This document shows, one piece after another, positions 8,366 to 19,762 of a stretch of 64,000 bases of DNA. Origin of the DNA: Dyadobacter sp. 50-39 (GTDB taxonomy: Bacteria > Bacteroidota > Bacteroidia > Cytophagales > Spirosomataceae). A program made the translations under genes and the position numbers. The notes below the pieces were generated by a model. It did no database searches. It saw only the letters and a program-made list of their open reading frames with translations, and had not been told where the DNA came from. Numbering within the stretch: the stretch's first letter is position 1; the number at the start of each line of letters is the position of its first letter. The stretch is taken from contig MKSR01000036.1 of assembly GCA_001898145.1 (NCBI GenBank), forward strand, positions 248,001-312,000, written 5' to 3'.

Positions 8366-9126
8366 TGCGGACAGGTATGGCAGCTCAGGCGTGTATAGAG
8401 ATCAAAAATGTTTACAAGCGTTACAAAGCCGCCCAGGAGGATAGCCTCTCCGGCGTTTCACTACGCATTACACAAGGCGATGTTTTCGGGCTGCTGGGCC
8501 CTAACGGCGCGGGTAAAACCACATTGATTTCCATTTTGTGCGGGATTATCCCTGTTTCCTCGGGTGATGTTCAGTTTTACCACGACGGGGAACCTTATTC
8601 GGAAACCGAAAGGAAAAGAAGGATCGGGTTTGTGCCGCAGGAATATGCATTTTACCAGGAATTGAGCCCGCGCCAGAACCTTGACTACTTCGGGGCGATG
8701 TATAATCTTTCCAAAACCAAGCTGGAAGAGCGCCGCGAGCACCTGCTGCAAGTGCTGGGGCTTGAAAAGGCGGCCGACAAGAAGGTCGGCACGTTTTCGG
8801 GCGGCATGAAGCGCCGCGTGAACCTGGCGATCGGCATTATCCATCAGCCCCAGATCCTTTTTCTGGACGAGCCGACCGTAGGCGTCGATGTGCAGAGCCG
8901 CAATGCGATTATCCGCTATCTGCAACAGATCAACCAGGACGGTACCAGCATTATTTACACCTCCCACCATATGTCCGAAGCAGAGGAATTCTGCAAAAAT
9001 ATCGCGCTGATCGACCATGGAAAGGTTATTGCAGCAGGTGAATTACAGGACTTGAAAACCCAGCACGCGGTGGCCAATCTGCAAACATTGTTCATCAACC
9101 TGACCGGGGAGGAGTACCGCGATTAA
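8365..9126 (+). CDS. ABC transporter ATP-binding protein
   Basis: All ABC ATPase motifs are intact: Walker A GPNGAGKTT, Q-loop FVPQEY, signature FSGGMKRR, Walker B ILFLDEPTVG and the H-loop TSHHM. It belongs to the subgroup that pairs with ABC-2 permeases. The permease gene follows by 4 bases. Translation may begin at the GTG at 8365, which overlaps the previous stop, or at the ATG at 8377. In this cluster it most likely energises export of the pigment or of a lipid intermediate to the outer membrane. Confidence 0.9.
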   Translation: MRTGMAAQACIEIKNVYKRYKAAQEDSLSGVSLRITQGDVFGLLGPNGAGKTTLISILCGIIPVSSGDVQFYHDGEPYSETERKRRIGFVPQEYAFYQELSPRQNLDYFGAMYNLSKTKLEERREHLLQVLGLEKAADKKVGTFSGGMKRRVNLAIGIIHQPQILFLDEPTVGVDVQSRNAIIRYLQQINQDGTSIIYTSHHMSEAEEFCKNIALIDHGKVIAAGELQDLKTQHAVANLQTLFINLTGEEYRD

Positions 9127-9130
9127 GCTT

Positions 9131-10408
9131 ATGTTCAAATTATATTCATCCCTGCGCAAGGAACTGCTGCTGCTGATCAATGATAAGGTAGGGCTGGCTT
9201 TGATGTTTTTAATGCCTTTACTGCTGGTGTTTATCATCACCATTATCCAGGACAGTGCTTATAAAATGGTCAATGAAAACCAGATCCCGCTTTTGGTGGT
9301 CAATCACGATCAGGGCAAAGAGGGCGCCAAGCTGGTCGGGCTGCTGCAAAAATCAGGGCTTTTTAAGATCGATGCCCAGGATGGCATCGCGCAGGGCTCG
9401 CTCAAATCCGAGCTTCTTGCCAGGGGTAAAATGATTGCGCTGTATATCCCGGCTGCGTTTTCTGCGGGGCTGGAAAGCAATGCGGCAGATGTGAGCAGCA
9501 TACTGATGGATGATTTGGGACTCGAACACGATACCACAGCCAGTGAGAAGATTTCGATGCCCAAGCTTTCGTTTTACAACGACCCGGTTTTGCAGGAAAA
9601 TTACAGCTATTCGATTATCAGCGTGATTCAATCCTACATGAGCGTAATCGAAAATTCGCTGATGATTGACCGCATGTACGCCAGTATGGATATCGCCGAG
9701 CGTTCCCAGAAGCTCAAAGACAAGATGATCTCCAACCGCGTGGGCATCCAGCAGATCCTGGCCAGCAACAACAATTCGACTGCGATACCTAATTCGACGC
9801 AGCATAATGTGCCTGCCTGGACGATTTTTGCCATGTTTTTTATGGTGGTATCCCTGGGAAGCAACATTGTCAAGGAGCGCATCAACGGTAGCTTTCTCCG
9901 GCTGAAAACGATGCCGACCACATTCATGGTGGTCATGTTCAGTAAAATGGCCATTTACGTGGTCGTTGCCGCATTGCAGGTGGCGCTGACCTTTTCGATG
10001 GGCGTATGGATTCTTCCGCGCCTGGGTTTGCCCAAGCTAAGCGTGCCGGACAACATCATCGCTACCGTCGCTGTGATCTTCATCAGCAGTATGGCCGCCG
10101 TCAGTTACGCTTTAATGATCGGCGCTTTTGCCAAGACCGAGCAGCAAGCCAACGGGTTCGGCGCGATTTCGATCATTATTTTCGGGGCGATCGGTGGTAT
10201 ACTCGTGCCGACGTTTGTGATGCCGGGCTTCATGCAGTTTTTCAGCAACTTTTCGCCGCTGCACTGGTGTCTGGAAGGTTTTTATGTACTGTTTCTCAAA
10301 GGCGGCAGCTGGCAGGATCTTCGGGGGGTGTTCTCGTTTCTGGGCATTTTTATAGTGTTTTGCCAATTGGCTACATATTTTAAGCTGCGGTTGGAAAGAA
10401 TTATTTAA
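9131..10408 (+). CDS. ABC-2 type permease
   Basis: One transmembrane helix lies near residues 20-42 (VGLALMFLMPLLLVFIITII). A long periplasmic domain extends to about residue 240, and then five hydrophobic helices form the ABC-2 membrane core (AWTIFAMFFMVVSLGSNIV onward, with the GGILVPTFVMPGFMQ re-entrant segment). This is the YhhJ/DrrB-like layout. With the upstream ATPase it should form a dimeric exporter. The context suggests the flexirubin-type product or its lipid precursor as cargo, but no sequence feature fixes the substrate. Confidence 0.88.
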   Translation: MFKLYSSLRKELLLLINDKVGLALMFLMPLLLVFIITIIQDSAYKMVNENQIPLLVVNHDQGKEGAKLVGLLQKSGLFKIDAQDGIAQGSLKSELLARGKMIALYIPAAFSAGLESNAADVSSILMDDLGLEHDTTASEKISMPKLSFYNDPVLQENYSYSIISVIQSYMSVIENSLMIDRMYASMDIAERSQKLKDKMISNRVGIQQILASNNNSTAIPNSTQHNVPAWTIFAMFFMVVSLGSNIVKERINGSFLRLKTMPTTFMVVMFSKMAIYVVVAALQVALTFSMGVWILPRLGLPKLSVPDNIIATVAVIFISSMAAVSYALMIGAFAKTEQQANGFGAISIIIFGAIGGILVPTFVMPGFMQFFSNFSPLHWCLEGFYVLFLKGGSWQDLRGVFSFLGIFIVFCQLATYFKLRLERII

Positions 10409-10413
10409 GTTTG
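10406..10413 (+). promoter_or_regulatory. Candidate -7 element (TAAGTTTG)
   Basis: An exact TAnnTTTG match begins at the permease stop codon and lies 61 bases upstream of the ACP start. It could give the ACP-ketosynthase pair its own promoter inside the cluster. No good -33 box is visible at 19-21 bases. Confidence 0.35.
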
Positions 10414-10473
10414 AAATTCTATCTGCACCCTGGCCGGTAACAGGTCAATACATAAAGTGGTTAACAAATCGAT

Positions 10474-10740
10474 ATGGACATAGAAAGCTTGAAGCCCATC
10501 CTGAAAGGGCAAATTGTACAATACCTGAACTTGCTGGACATCAACCCTGCTGACATTAAAGACGATGAGCCTTTGTTTGGAGGCAATCTGGGGCTCGACT
10601 CGATTGATTCGCTCGAACTGGTGGTGCTGCTCGAAAGGGAGTATGGCATTAAAATCAATAACCCGGCCGAGGGTCGCAAGATCCTGGTCGATGTAAACCA
10701 CATGGCCGAGTACATCCTCGCGCACACAAAAGCCGCTTGA
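10474..10740 (+). CDS. Acyl carrier protein
   Basis: An 88-residue acidic protein with the phosphopantetheine attachment motif GLDSIDSLEL (Ser43) and the usual four-helix ACP pattern. It carries growing acyl or aryl-polyene chains as thioesters after 4'-phosphopantetheinylation. It ends 6 bases before the ketosynthase gene, so the two are co-expressed. The length is typical of a dedicated secondary-metabolism ACP rather than a didomain. Confidence 0.92.
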   Translation: MDIESLKPILKGQIVQYLNLLDINPADIKDDEPLFGGNLGLDSIDSLELVVLLEREYGIKINNPAEGRKILVDVNHMAEYILAHTKAA

Positions 10741-10746
10741 TTTTGC

Positions 10747-11933
10747 ATGGGAAGGGTATTGGTGACGGGTATGGGCATGATTTCAGCCATCGGAAACGAT
10801 CTGGGGCAAAATCATGAAAGTTTGCGCAGCAGCCGTTCGGGGATCGGGAAAGTCGCTTTCTTCGAATCGGCGTACGCCTCGCAGCTGCCCTTTGGAGAGG
10901 TAAAGCTCAGCAACGGCCAGCTCCAGAAGGCCATCCGACTACGCGGAGCCACAGGCTATACACGCACCTGCCTGCTGGCCGACAAGGCTTTTGGGGAAGC
11001 CATCACCGATGCGGCCTTGACGCCAGGCCAGCTCTCTTCCCTTGATACGGCGCTGATATCTGCCAGCACAGTGGGCGGTATGTGCCTGACCGATCAGCTT
11101 TACCAGGATGCCAACCGAAGGTCGGAAGGATCTGAATTTTTGGAATCCTATGGCTGCTCGGCCCACACCTTAAAGCTCATCAGCCGGTATGGAATCAAAG
11201 GCTTTACCGATACCATCAATACGGCCTGCTCCTCGTCTGCCAACGCGATTATGCTGGGGGCCAGGCTGATCCGCTCGGGAAGGGTAAAGCGCGCAATCGT
11301 CGGAGGAGTCGACAGCCTTGCCAAGTACACCGTCAATGGCTTTAACGCATTAAAAATTCTTTCCGGCTCGCCCTGCAAGCCCTTCGATGTGCACCGCAGC
11401 GGGCTGAACCTGGGTGAGGGGGCGGCCTACCTGGTGCTGGAAGCCGAAGAGCTGGCCAAGGGCAAGAAAGTATATGCCCAGGTAGCCGGGTATGGCAATT
11501 CTAACGATGCGCATCATCCTTCGGCGATGTCGGATCAGGCTACGGGCGCGATCCGTTGCATGCGCGAGGCCATCGCATCGGCAGGGATTGATCCCGCTGA
11601 AATCGGCTATGTCAACGCCCACGGCACTGGAACACAAAACAATGACCAGGTCGAGCTTTTTGGAATGCAGCAGCTATTTGGAAATGTGCCCGCATACAGC
11701 TCCACCAAATCTTTTACAGGCCATACGCTGGGCGCTGCCGGCGCGGTCGAGGCTATTTACAGCATTTTAGGGATTGTGCACTCAGAGCTTTACCCGAGTC
11801 TGAATGTCAGTGAGCCCATCAGCGCGGCCGCCCCTGTCCAAACTTGGCAAGGCGGATATCCGCTGCGGTATGTGCTTTCGAATTCATTTGGGTTTGGCGG
11901 TAACTGCACCTCGCTGGTATTTGCGGGCGTGAA

Positions 11934-11937
<4 letters not shown>
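10747..11937 (+). CDS. Beta-ketoacyl-ACP synthase, KAS I/II type
   Basis: The catalytic triad is complete: Cys161 in NTACSSSAN, His292 in [11 protein letters not shown] and His326 in [13 protein letters not shown]. The C-terminal GFGG motif is also present. At 396 aa it is a single-domain FabF-like condensing enzyme that extends acyl-ACP with malonyl-ACP. Given the adjacent ACP and DarA/DarB, it probably elongates the aryl polyene or the alkyl chain of the pigment rather than housekeeping fatty acids. Its stop overlaps the convergent mutase stop by 4 bases, marking the right edge of the cluster. Confidence 0.9.
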
Positions 11938-14858
<2,921 letters not shown>

Positions 14859-14901
14859 GGGCGGGTCGGGTAAGGTTCGGTTCTGGGATATGTGCTATTG
14901 A

Positions 14902-14909
14902 CAAAACTA
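14902..14909 (-). promoter_or_regulatory. Candidate -7 element of the mutase gene (TAGTTTTG)
   Basis: On the minus strand TAGTTTTG matches TAnnTTTG exactly and lies about 44 bases before the mutase ATG. No clear -33 TTTG is seen. It supports the ATG at 14858 as the true start, since no longer N-terminus would be transcribed. Confidence 0.4.
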
Positions 14910-15066
14910 CAAATTTTGGCATGTAAAAAGGGGAGCCCCAAAGTAAAACCGCCTCTGTAACCTGCTGGACACGATTAGGCTCATTATTTTATTTGGGGGT
15001 TTGCAGATACACCTGACGGCAATTAAATTGAATGTTCGTTTCATCTGGAGAGATCAGGTATTTTTA

Positions 15067-15074
15067 TATCTTTG
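15067..15074 (+). promoter_or_regulatory. Candidate -7 element of dnaA (TATCTTTG)
   Basis: This exact TAnnTTTG match lies inside the region that an ATG at 15032 would translate. If it is the promoter, transcription begins near 15081 and the upstream ATG cannot be used. The coding start would then be the TTG at 15119, about 38 bases downstream. Confidence 0.5.
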
Positions 15075-15118
15075 CCGTCCTTTTGAACTATGATAATCAG
15101 AGTTTGGTAAATTATACA

Positions 15119-16546
15119 TTGGAAAGAATCAGCACAAATAGAGAGGTAGACCAGGTTTGGGATGCATGGCTGAGAATTATTCAGCAGCATATTCCCGAGC
15201 AGAGTTTTAAGACGTGGTTTGAGCCCATCCGTCCCTTAAAACTCTATGGTAAAGTACTTACCGTGCAGGTTCCCAGCCAGTTTTTCTACGAGTGGCTGGA
15301 AGACAACTATGTGAATCTGCTCAGAAAGGCACTGGATTATGCGATCGGCCGCGACGGATTATTGGAATATTCCATTATTGTCGATACCGGTAACGAGAAG
15401 CACCAACCGTTGACCATGAATGTGTCAACCCAGAAATCTCCAAATTACTCAAAGCCGGATAATTTCTCGACCGACCCGCGTTTCGGGGCGACAGTGCGGG
15501 ACAAGGACCAGGATTCGCTCACGCTGGATACGTATCTGAACCCGAATTATTCGTTTGAAAACTTTATCGAAGGCGACTGTAACAGGTTGGCGCGTTCGGC
15601 GGGTTTCGCTGTCGCGCAGCGCCCGGGTCTTACCTCGTTCAACCCGCTGATGATGTATGGCGGGGTAGGGCTGGGTAAAACGCACCTGGTGCAAGCGATC
15701 GGAAATTACATTACCAACCACTACGAAAACAAGCTCGTACTATACGTTTCTTCTGAGAAATTTACCAACCAGTTCATCAATTCGATCCGCAATAACACCC
15801 TGCAAGAGTTCACTGACTTTTACATGAAAGTCGATGTGCTCGCCATCGACGATGTGCAGTTTTTATCCGGTAAAGAAAAGACGCAGGACACCTTCTTTCA
15901 TATCTTCAACCACCTGCATCAGCTCGGCAAGCAGATCATCATGACCAGCGACCGCCCGCCGCGCGAGCTGCAAGGCTTGCAGGACCGTTTGCTGTCCCGC
16001 TTTAAATGGGGGCTGACCGCGGATTTGCAGGCGCCCGATTTTGAGACGCGTATTGCCATCATCCAGAAAAAGATTCAGTCCGAAGGCATCTCAATCGACT
16101 ATGATGTGATCGAATACATCGCCCACAGCGTCAACTCGAACGTGCGTGAGCTGGAAGGCGTGATCGTATCGCTGATGGCCCAGGCCTCGCTCACCCGCCG
16201 TAACATCGATGTGGAGCTGGCCAAAAACACGCTCCGCAACATCGTGATGAATGAAGACAAGGAGGTAACTATCGATACCATCCAGGAGATTATCGCGGAT
16301 TATTTTCAGGTGTCTATCGCCGATTTGAAAAGTAAGAGCCGTAAAAAAGAGGTGGTCTACCCGCGTCAGCTGGCGATGTATCTGGCCAAGGAATACACCG
16401 ATCTGCCGCTTAAATCGATTGGCTACCATTTCGGGGGCCGCGACCATAGTACGGTGATCCACTCTATTCAAAGCATTAACCTTTTGATGGACGAGACTCC
16501 GGACGTGGAAGAAACTTTGCAGAAGCTTCGCAGTTACTTTAAGTAG
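15119..16546 (+). CDS. dnaA: Chromosomal replication initiator DnaA
   Basis: Domain I (VWDAWLRIIQQHIPEQSFKTWFEPI) is at the N-terminus, followed by a linker. The AAA+ domain has Walker A GGVGLGKTH and Walker B LAIDDVQFL, and domain IV ends with the DnaA-box-binding signature GGRDHSTVIHS. DnaA binds the origin and opens it with ATP. I chose the TTG at 15119 as start because a -7 element at 15067 excludes the ATG at 15032, whose first 29 residues look untranslated (aromatic and hydrophobic). I see no cluster of TTATCCACA boxes on either side, so an origin here is not supported. Confidence 0.95.
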   Translation: MERISTNREVDQVWDAWLRIIQQHIPEQSFKTWFEPIRPLKLYGKVLTVQVPSQFFYEWLEDNYVNLLRKALDYAIGRDGLLEYSIIVDTGNEKHQPLTMNVSTQKSPNYSKPDNFSTDPRFGATVRDKDQDSLTLDTYLNPNYSFENFIEGDCNRLARSAGFAVAQRPGLTSFNPLMMYGGVGLGKTHLVQAIGNYITNHYENKLVLYVSSEKFTNQFINSIRNNTLQEFTDFYMKVDVLAIDDVQFLSGKEKTQDTFFHIFNHLHQLGKQIIMTSDRPPRELQGLQDRLLSRFKWGLTADLQAPDFETRIAIIQKKIQSEGISIDYDVIEYIAHSVNSNVRELEGVIVSLMAQASLTRRNIDVELAKNTLRNIVMNEDKEVTIDTIQEIIADYFQVSIADLKSKSRKKEVVYPRQLAMYLAKEYTDLPLKSIGYHFGGRDHSTVIHSIQSINLLMDETPDVEETLQKLRSYFK

Positions 16547-16560
16547 GTTTTGTCGTATCA

Positions 16561-17577
16561 ATGTTCAGCATCAACCATCTGAACATGACAACACCGCCCA
16601 TTATCCTTCTTTCCCGCAAGCAAATCCATCCACAGGCCTGGGATGATCACATTCTTCATAGCCGCCAGCGTGTCATTTACGCGTTAAGCTGGTATCTGGA
16701 CATCGTCTGCGAACGGTGGGAGGCCCTTGTCTGGCCTTCTGCTGACAGGTTCCTGATTGCAATGCCGCTGCCGGTAAGGTCTAAACTGGGCAGAAAGATT
16801 CTGTATCAGCCGCTATTTTGCCAGTACCTGGGTATTTTTTCCAGCAGTGAGCTCGGTGCAGCGCAATGCGCAGCATTTCTAGAAGCGCTGGCGGCGCGTT
16901 TCCCCTACATTCCCAGTTACGCATTCAATCCGGATAATTTCGATGTAATCAATGGGCTTCTGCCAAAAAGCTTTCAGTGGCAGGTTTTGCAAACGCACTG
17001 GCTGCATTTGGACAAACCCTACGAAGGCATTCGTGCCGGCTACCGCAAAGATCGCCGTAAGAATCTCAGACAGGGATTGAATGCGGCATGGGATGTTATT
17101 GAATCCAGCGATTTCGAGCCGTTGATCAGGCTTTTCAAGGAGAACCACGCTGGCGGAATCGGGAAAGTCAGCGCCGGCGCATATCAAACGCTCGGAAGGC
17201 TCGGAGAGCACTGCATCAGAAGCGGCGCCGGCCGCCTGCTCTATGCGAGACGCGGAGGCCTTGTGCATGCAGGCATGCTGCTTGTATATTGGCGCGGGCG
17301 GGCGGTTTATCTTTTTAACTCGGCTGATAGAATAGGCAGGAAGGCAAACGCAAGGGCGCTCATGCTGGATAGCTATTTTCGCGATCATTCCAAGCAGGCA
17401 TTGGTATTTGACTTTGAGAGCCCGCAGAAAAAATCCATCGCTACCTACTATACCGGATTTGGCGCGCGTAGCACTTGGTTTTACAGCATTCGAAGAAACG
17501 CGCTACCTTTCCCTTTAAGGCAAATTCAGCATTTGAGGCAGTGGCTGCTGATCAGAACCAGGCAATGTCTTTTTTGA
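16561..17577 (+). CDS. FemAB/GNAT-like acyltransferase-fold protein
   Basis: This 338-residue protein has no signal peptide. The C-terminal half contains the pattern of the GNAT_acetyltr_6/FemAB group: a YRKDRRKNLRQG basic segment near 160, then GRLLYARRGGLVHAGMLLVYWRGRAVYLFN strands, and a YYTGFGARS turn. Related proteins transfer aminoacyl or acetyl groups in envelope or polysaccharide synthesis; the substrate here is unknown. It begins 15 bases after dnaA (ATG at 16561 or at 16585) and its 3' end overlaps the convergent DUF3108 gene by 26 bases. Confidence 0.65.
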   Translation: MFSINHLNMTTPPIILLSRKQIHPQAWDDHILHSRQRVIYALSWYLDIVCERWEALVWPSADRFLIAMPLPVRSKLGRKILYQPLFCQYLGIFSSSELGAAQCAAFLEALAARFPYIPSYAFNPDNFDVINGLLPKSFQWQVLQTHWLHLDKPYEGIRAGYRKDRRKNLRQGLNAAWDVIESSDFEPLIRLFKENHAGGIGKVSAGAYQTLGRLGEHCIRSGAGRLLYARRGGLVHAGMLLVYWRGRAVYLFNSADRIGRKANARALMLDSYFRDHSKQALVFDFESPQKKSIATYYTGFGARSTWFYSIRRNALPFPLRQIQHLRQWLLIRTRQCLF

Positions 17578-18358
17578 GGCCTTTGTAGGATTTCAAATCC
17601 ATTTCCAGCGAACCGATCTTCAGATCGACCTCGGCCTTCAAAGGGATTTTATTGGAATCGTCTGAAACCCACAGCGCCATCGGCTCTTCGCCTTTGAAGA
17701 ATTTATTGGAAGGAATCTGAGGGGAGAGCCGGATCACTTTGCTTTTGCCGAACTTGGTTTTGATCACATCGCGGCCCACATAGCGCACGCGCAGCTTGTA
17801 AACCTCGCCGTCAAAGAATGTGGGCACTTCAATGATCTCTCCTTCGCGAACTTTGTCAAAATTGATTGTGCGCAGGAAAAAATAGCCGCTGATGATGTCG
17901 TGTATGTTGTTTGGCACATTGTAGGTTTTGGTCTCCTCTTTCACGCTGGAAACAGCCTGATCCTTGCTGTGGTTGAAAAAGACAGTCTCTTCCTTGCGGT
18001 ATTTGTTTTCCTGGATCTGCCGCTCGAACATATGCGGCAGGATAGCGCTGGTGTCAATGTAGGATCGCCAGGTGTCTCTCACCCGTGATATCAGATCGAA
18101 GGCGCCCACCGTCCGGCCGATCACATTGACGCGGTAACAGGGCCGGTTGTTGATCATCGAAACGGCTTTGCTGACTTCTACCTTGGCTTCGGCGGCATTG
18201 ATAAAGCCGTAATGCACCCTGTATTCGACCCGCTCACCGGTACCGAAGCTTTTGTTGTGGACCACGCGGTCCATTTCCACGCTTTCATCAAACTGGCGGA
18301 ATGAAAGCAGCAATGCGAATGTAGAGATCGCTAATAGTAATGTGTAAGATCGTTTCAT
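17552..18358 (-). CDS. DUF3108 domain protein, exported
   Basis: An N-terminal hydrophobic signal (MKRSYTLLLAISTFALLLSF) is followed by a beta-rich domain typical of DUF3108: FGTGERVEYRVHYGFINAAEAKVEV near residue 40, then ISGYFFLRTINFDKV and a C-terminal ALWVSDDSNKIPLKAEV strand pair. Members are periplasmic proteins of unknown activity. It starts 12 bases after the aminopeptidase stop on the same strand, so the two form an operon. Its 3' end runs 26 bases into the convergent FemAB-like gene. Confidence 0.85.
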   Translation of the reverse strand: MKRSYTLLLAISTFALLLSFRQFDESVEMDRVVHNKSFGTGERVEYRVHYGFINAAEAKVEVSKAVSMINNRPCYRVNVIGRTVGAFDLISRVRDTWRSYIDTSAILPHMFERQIQENKYRKEETVFFNHSKDQAVSSVKEETKTYNVPNNIHDIISGYFFLRTINFDKVREGEIIEVPTFFDGEVYKLRVRYVGRDVIKTKFGKSKVIRLSPQIPSNKFFKGEEPMALWVSDDSNKIPLKAEVDLKIGSLEMDLKSYKGLKKDIAWF

Positions 18359-18370
18359 GCTATGATAACA

Positions 18371-19417
18371 TTACAGGGAAGGGTATTTGCCCTTTAAATA
18401 GTTCAGGTATTTTTTTAAATCCCCTCCAAACTTCTTTTCGTATTCCTGCCTGAAAGTGTCCTGCTTGGACTTGTAGGTCAGGAAGCTGATAAAGTAAGCA
18501 TTATTGGGAAGTTTTCCGTCGGGCCAGCGGCTTTTGTTTGTTAACGTCCGCTTGCCTGCAAGAAGTGTATCCGTGTCGCTAACGATATCAGAGATCAGTC
18601 TGGTCTTTAACGCGTCCTTTTGACGGTCTGGCCGGGGGTTTGGGCCGAATGTCTTATAAAGACTATCCAGACGGCGCGCGCCCCTAAGCATGTGCTGCGA
18701 ATAGGCATCATTATACCGTTTCGCGTATTCATACTGGCGCATTTGCTCTGAACCGGCGCCGTATTTGTATTTCAAAAACCGGATAGCTCCCTGATCGCCG
18801 ACAAAACTGGCCAGGTTTTCGTTGAGTTCCAGGTTGTTTTTCACAAAAAGCGTACCATGGGTGAGCTCATGCAGGATCAGGTTGGCAAGACTACCATCGC
18901 GGCGGAGCAGCATGCTGGAAAGGATTGGGTCTTTCAGGTACCCCAGCGTGGACCAGGCCGAAACATCTCCGATGTCGGTATCAAGCCCTTTCTGGATCAA
19001 AACTTGTTCTTCTGCTGCCGCGCGGGTTGAATCAAAATAGCCTTTATAGGGAAATGTACCCACGATAGGAAAATGCCAAAGGTGGGGCTGTACTTTATAC
19101 CGCTCAGAGGCTGTAATCAGCCAGATCAGCGGCCGGCCATGTTGATCGTAGAATGTGGTATAATTATCCGAGGGCGTCAGGCCCAATGAATCCACGCCAA
19201 ATTGTTTGATCTGCTCGATCAGACGGATTCTCGCTTTCAGCGAGTCGGGAAATGTCTTGCTGGCTAAAACGTCTTCGAGCTGTTGCACATCGAGCAGTAT
19301 GCCCATCTGTCCTTTGGCCTGCAGGAAAGCGTAAGTGAGCACCTGCCGCTGCCAGATGCCCGCCATCAGGGCGACTGCCAGCAGGATAAGCAGTATTTTT
19401 TTGATCACAATTTTCAA
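18371..19417 (-). CDS. Putative zinc aminopeptidase (PF10023 type)
   Basis: One N-terminal membrane helix (residues about 5-22) anchors a domain with the metalloprotease motif HELTH (183-187) and a downstream Glu in LNENLASFVGD (near 200), the expected zinc ligands of the putative aminopeptidase family. The length (348 aa) fits. The catalytic part should face the periplasm. The gene is upstream of the DUF3108 gene in transcription order. A TAATTTTG element about 63 bases upstream of the ATG is a likely promoter. The substrate is unknown. Confidence 0.82.
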   Translation of the reverse strand: MKIVIKKILLILLAVALMAGIWQRQVLTYAFLQAKGQMGILLDVQQLEDVLASKTFPDSLKARIRLIEQIKQFGVDSLGLTPSDNYTTFYDQHGRPLIWLITASERYKVQPHLWHFPIVGTFPYKGYFDSTRAAAEEQVLIQKGLDTDIGDVSAWSTLGYLKDPILSSMLLRRDGSLANLILHELTHGTLFVKNNLELNENLASFVGDQGAIRFLKYKYGAGSEQMRQYEYAKRYNDAYSQHMLRGARRLDSLYKTFGPNPRPDRQKDALKTRLISDIVSDTDTLLAGKRTLTNKSRWPDGKLPNNAYFISFLTYKSKQDTFRQEYEKKFGGDLKKYLNYLKGKYPSL

Positions 19418-19479
19418 GTTAAGTGAATGCGCCGCGCGGCCGGCCGGCGGTCCTCCCTATAAAGGAAGGGTAACCGGTA

Positions 19480-19487
19480 CAAAATTA
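19480..19487 (-). promoter_or_regulatory. Candidate -7 element of the aminopeptidase operon (TAATTTTG)
   Basis: Exact TAnnTTTG on the minus strand, about 63 bases before the start codon. The intervening leader is very GC-rich (around 19430-19450). It shares the 345-base intergenic region with the recA promoter, which points the other way. Confidence 0.4.
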
Positions 19488-19644
19488 GGGAAATGAGCGG
19501 TATTTAAATGCAGGCAGCGCCTTGGATGCAGCCGTTTAATAACCCGGCGCGGCCAGTTGGGTATTGCCATTTTTCTGCTTCTTTCCCAAAGGCCTGAAAA
19601 TGCGAAAATTTCGGGAATAATTAAGTTTTTAGGCCAAATCCGGG

Positions 19645-19675
19645 TTGTTGTTTTAGTTGAAAATAGCTATTTTTA
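19645..19675 (+). promoter_or_regulatory. Candidate recA promoter
   Basis: A TTG (19645-19647) is followed after 20 bases by TATTTTTA (19668-19675), one mismatch from TAnnTTTG. The spacing is that expected for a Bacteroidota -33/-7 pair. Transcription would start near 19682, leaving a leader of about 80 bases that contains the hairpin at 19699-19727. Confidence 0.45.
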
Positions 19676-19698
19676 CAAAACAATAAAGACCCATGTAC

Positions 19699-19731
19699 AA
19701 GCGGTTTTTGTCCTGCAAAAGCCGCTTTTTT
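19699..19731 (+). terminator. Terminator-like hairpin in the recA leader
   Basis: AAGCGGTTTTTG (19699-19710) pairs with CAAAAGCCGCTT (19716-19727), a 12-bp stem with one G-U wobble and a 5-base loop. Six T residues run from 19726 to 19731. It sits between the candidate promoter and the recA ATG at 19763, so it could attenuate recA transcription or end a short leader transcript. It could equally be a simple mRNA-stabilising stem. Confidence 0.55.
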
Positions 19732-19762
19732 ATGTACCAACCAAATTACTGTTACCATTTTT

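Noticed and set aside
15032-15118. N-terminal extension of DnaA from the ATG at 15032
   Set aside because: It would be encoded across a perfect -7 element and does not resemble DnaA domain I.
14859-15118. Replication origin beside dnaA
   Set aside because: No cluster of DnaA boxes (TTATCCACA-like) or AT-rich unwinding repeats was seen in the gap or just after dnaA.
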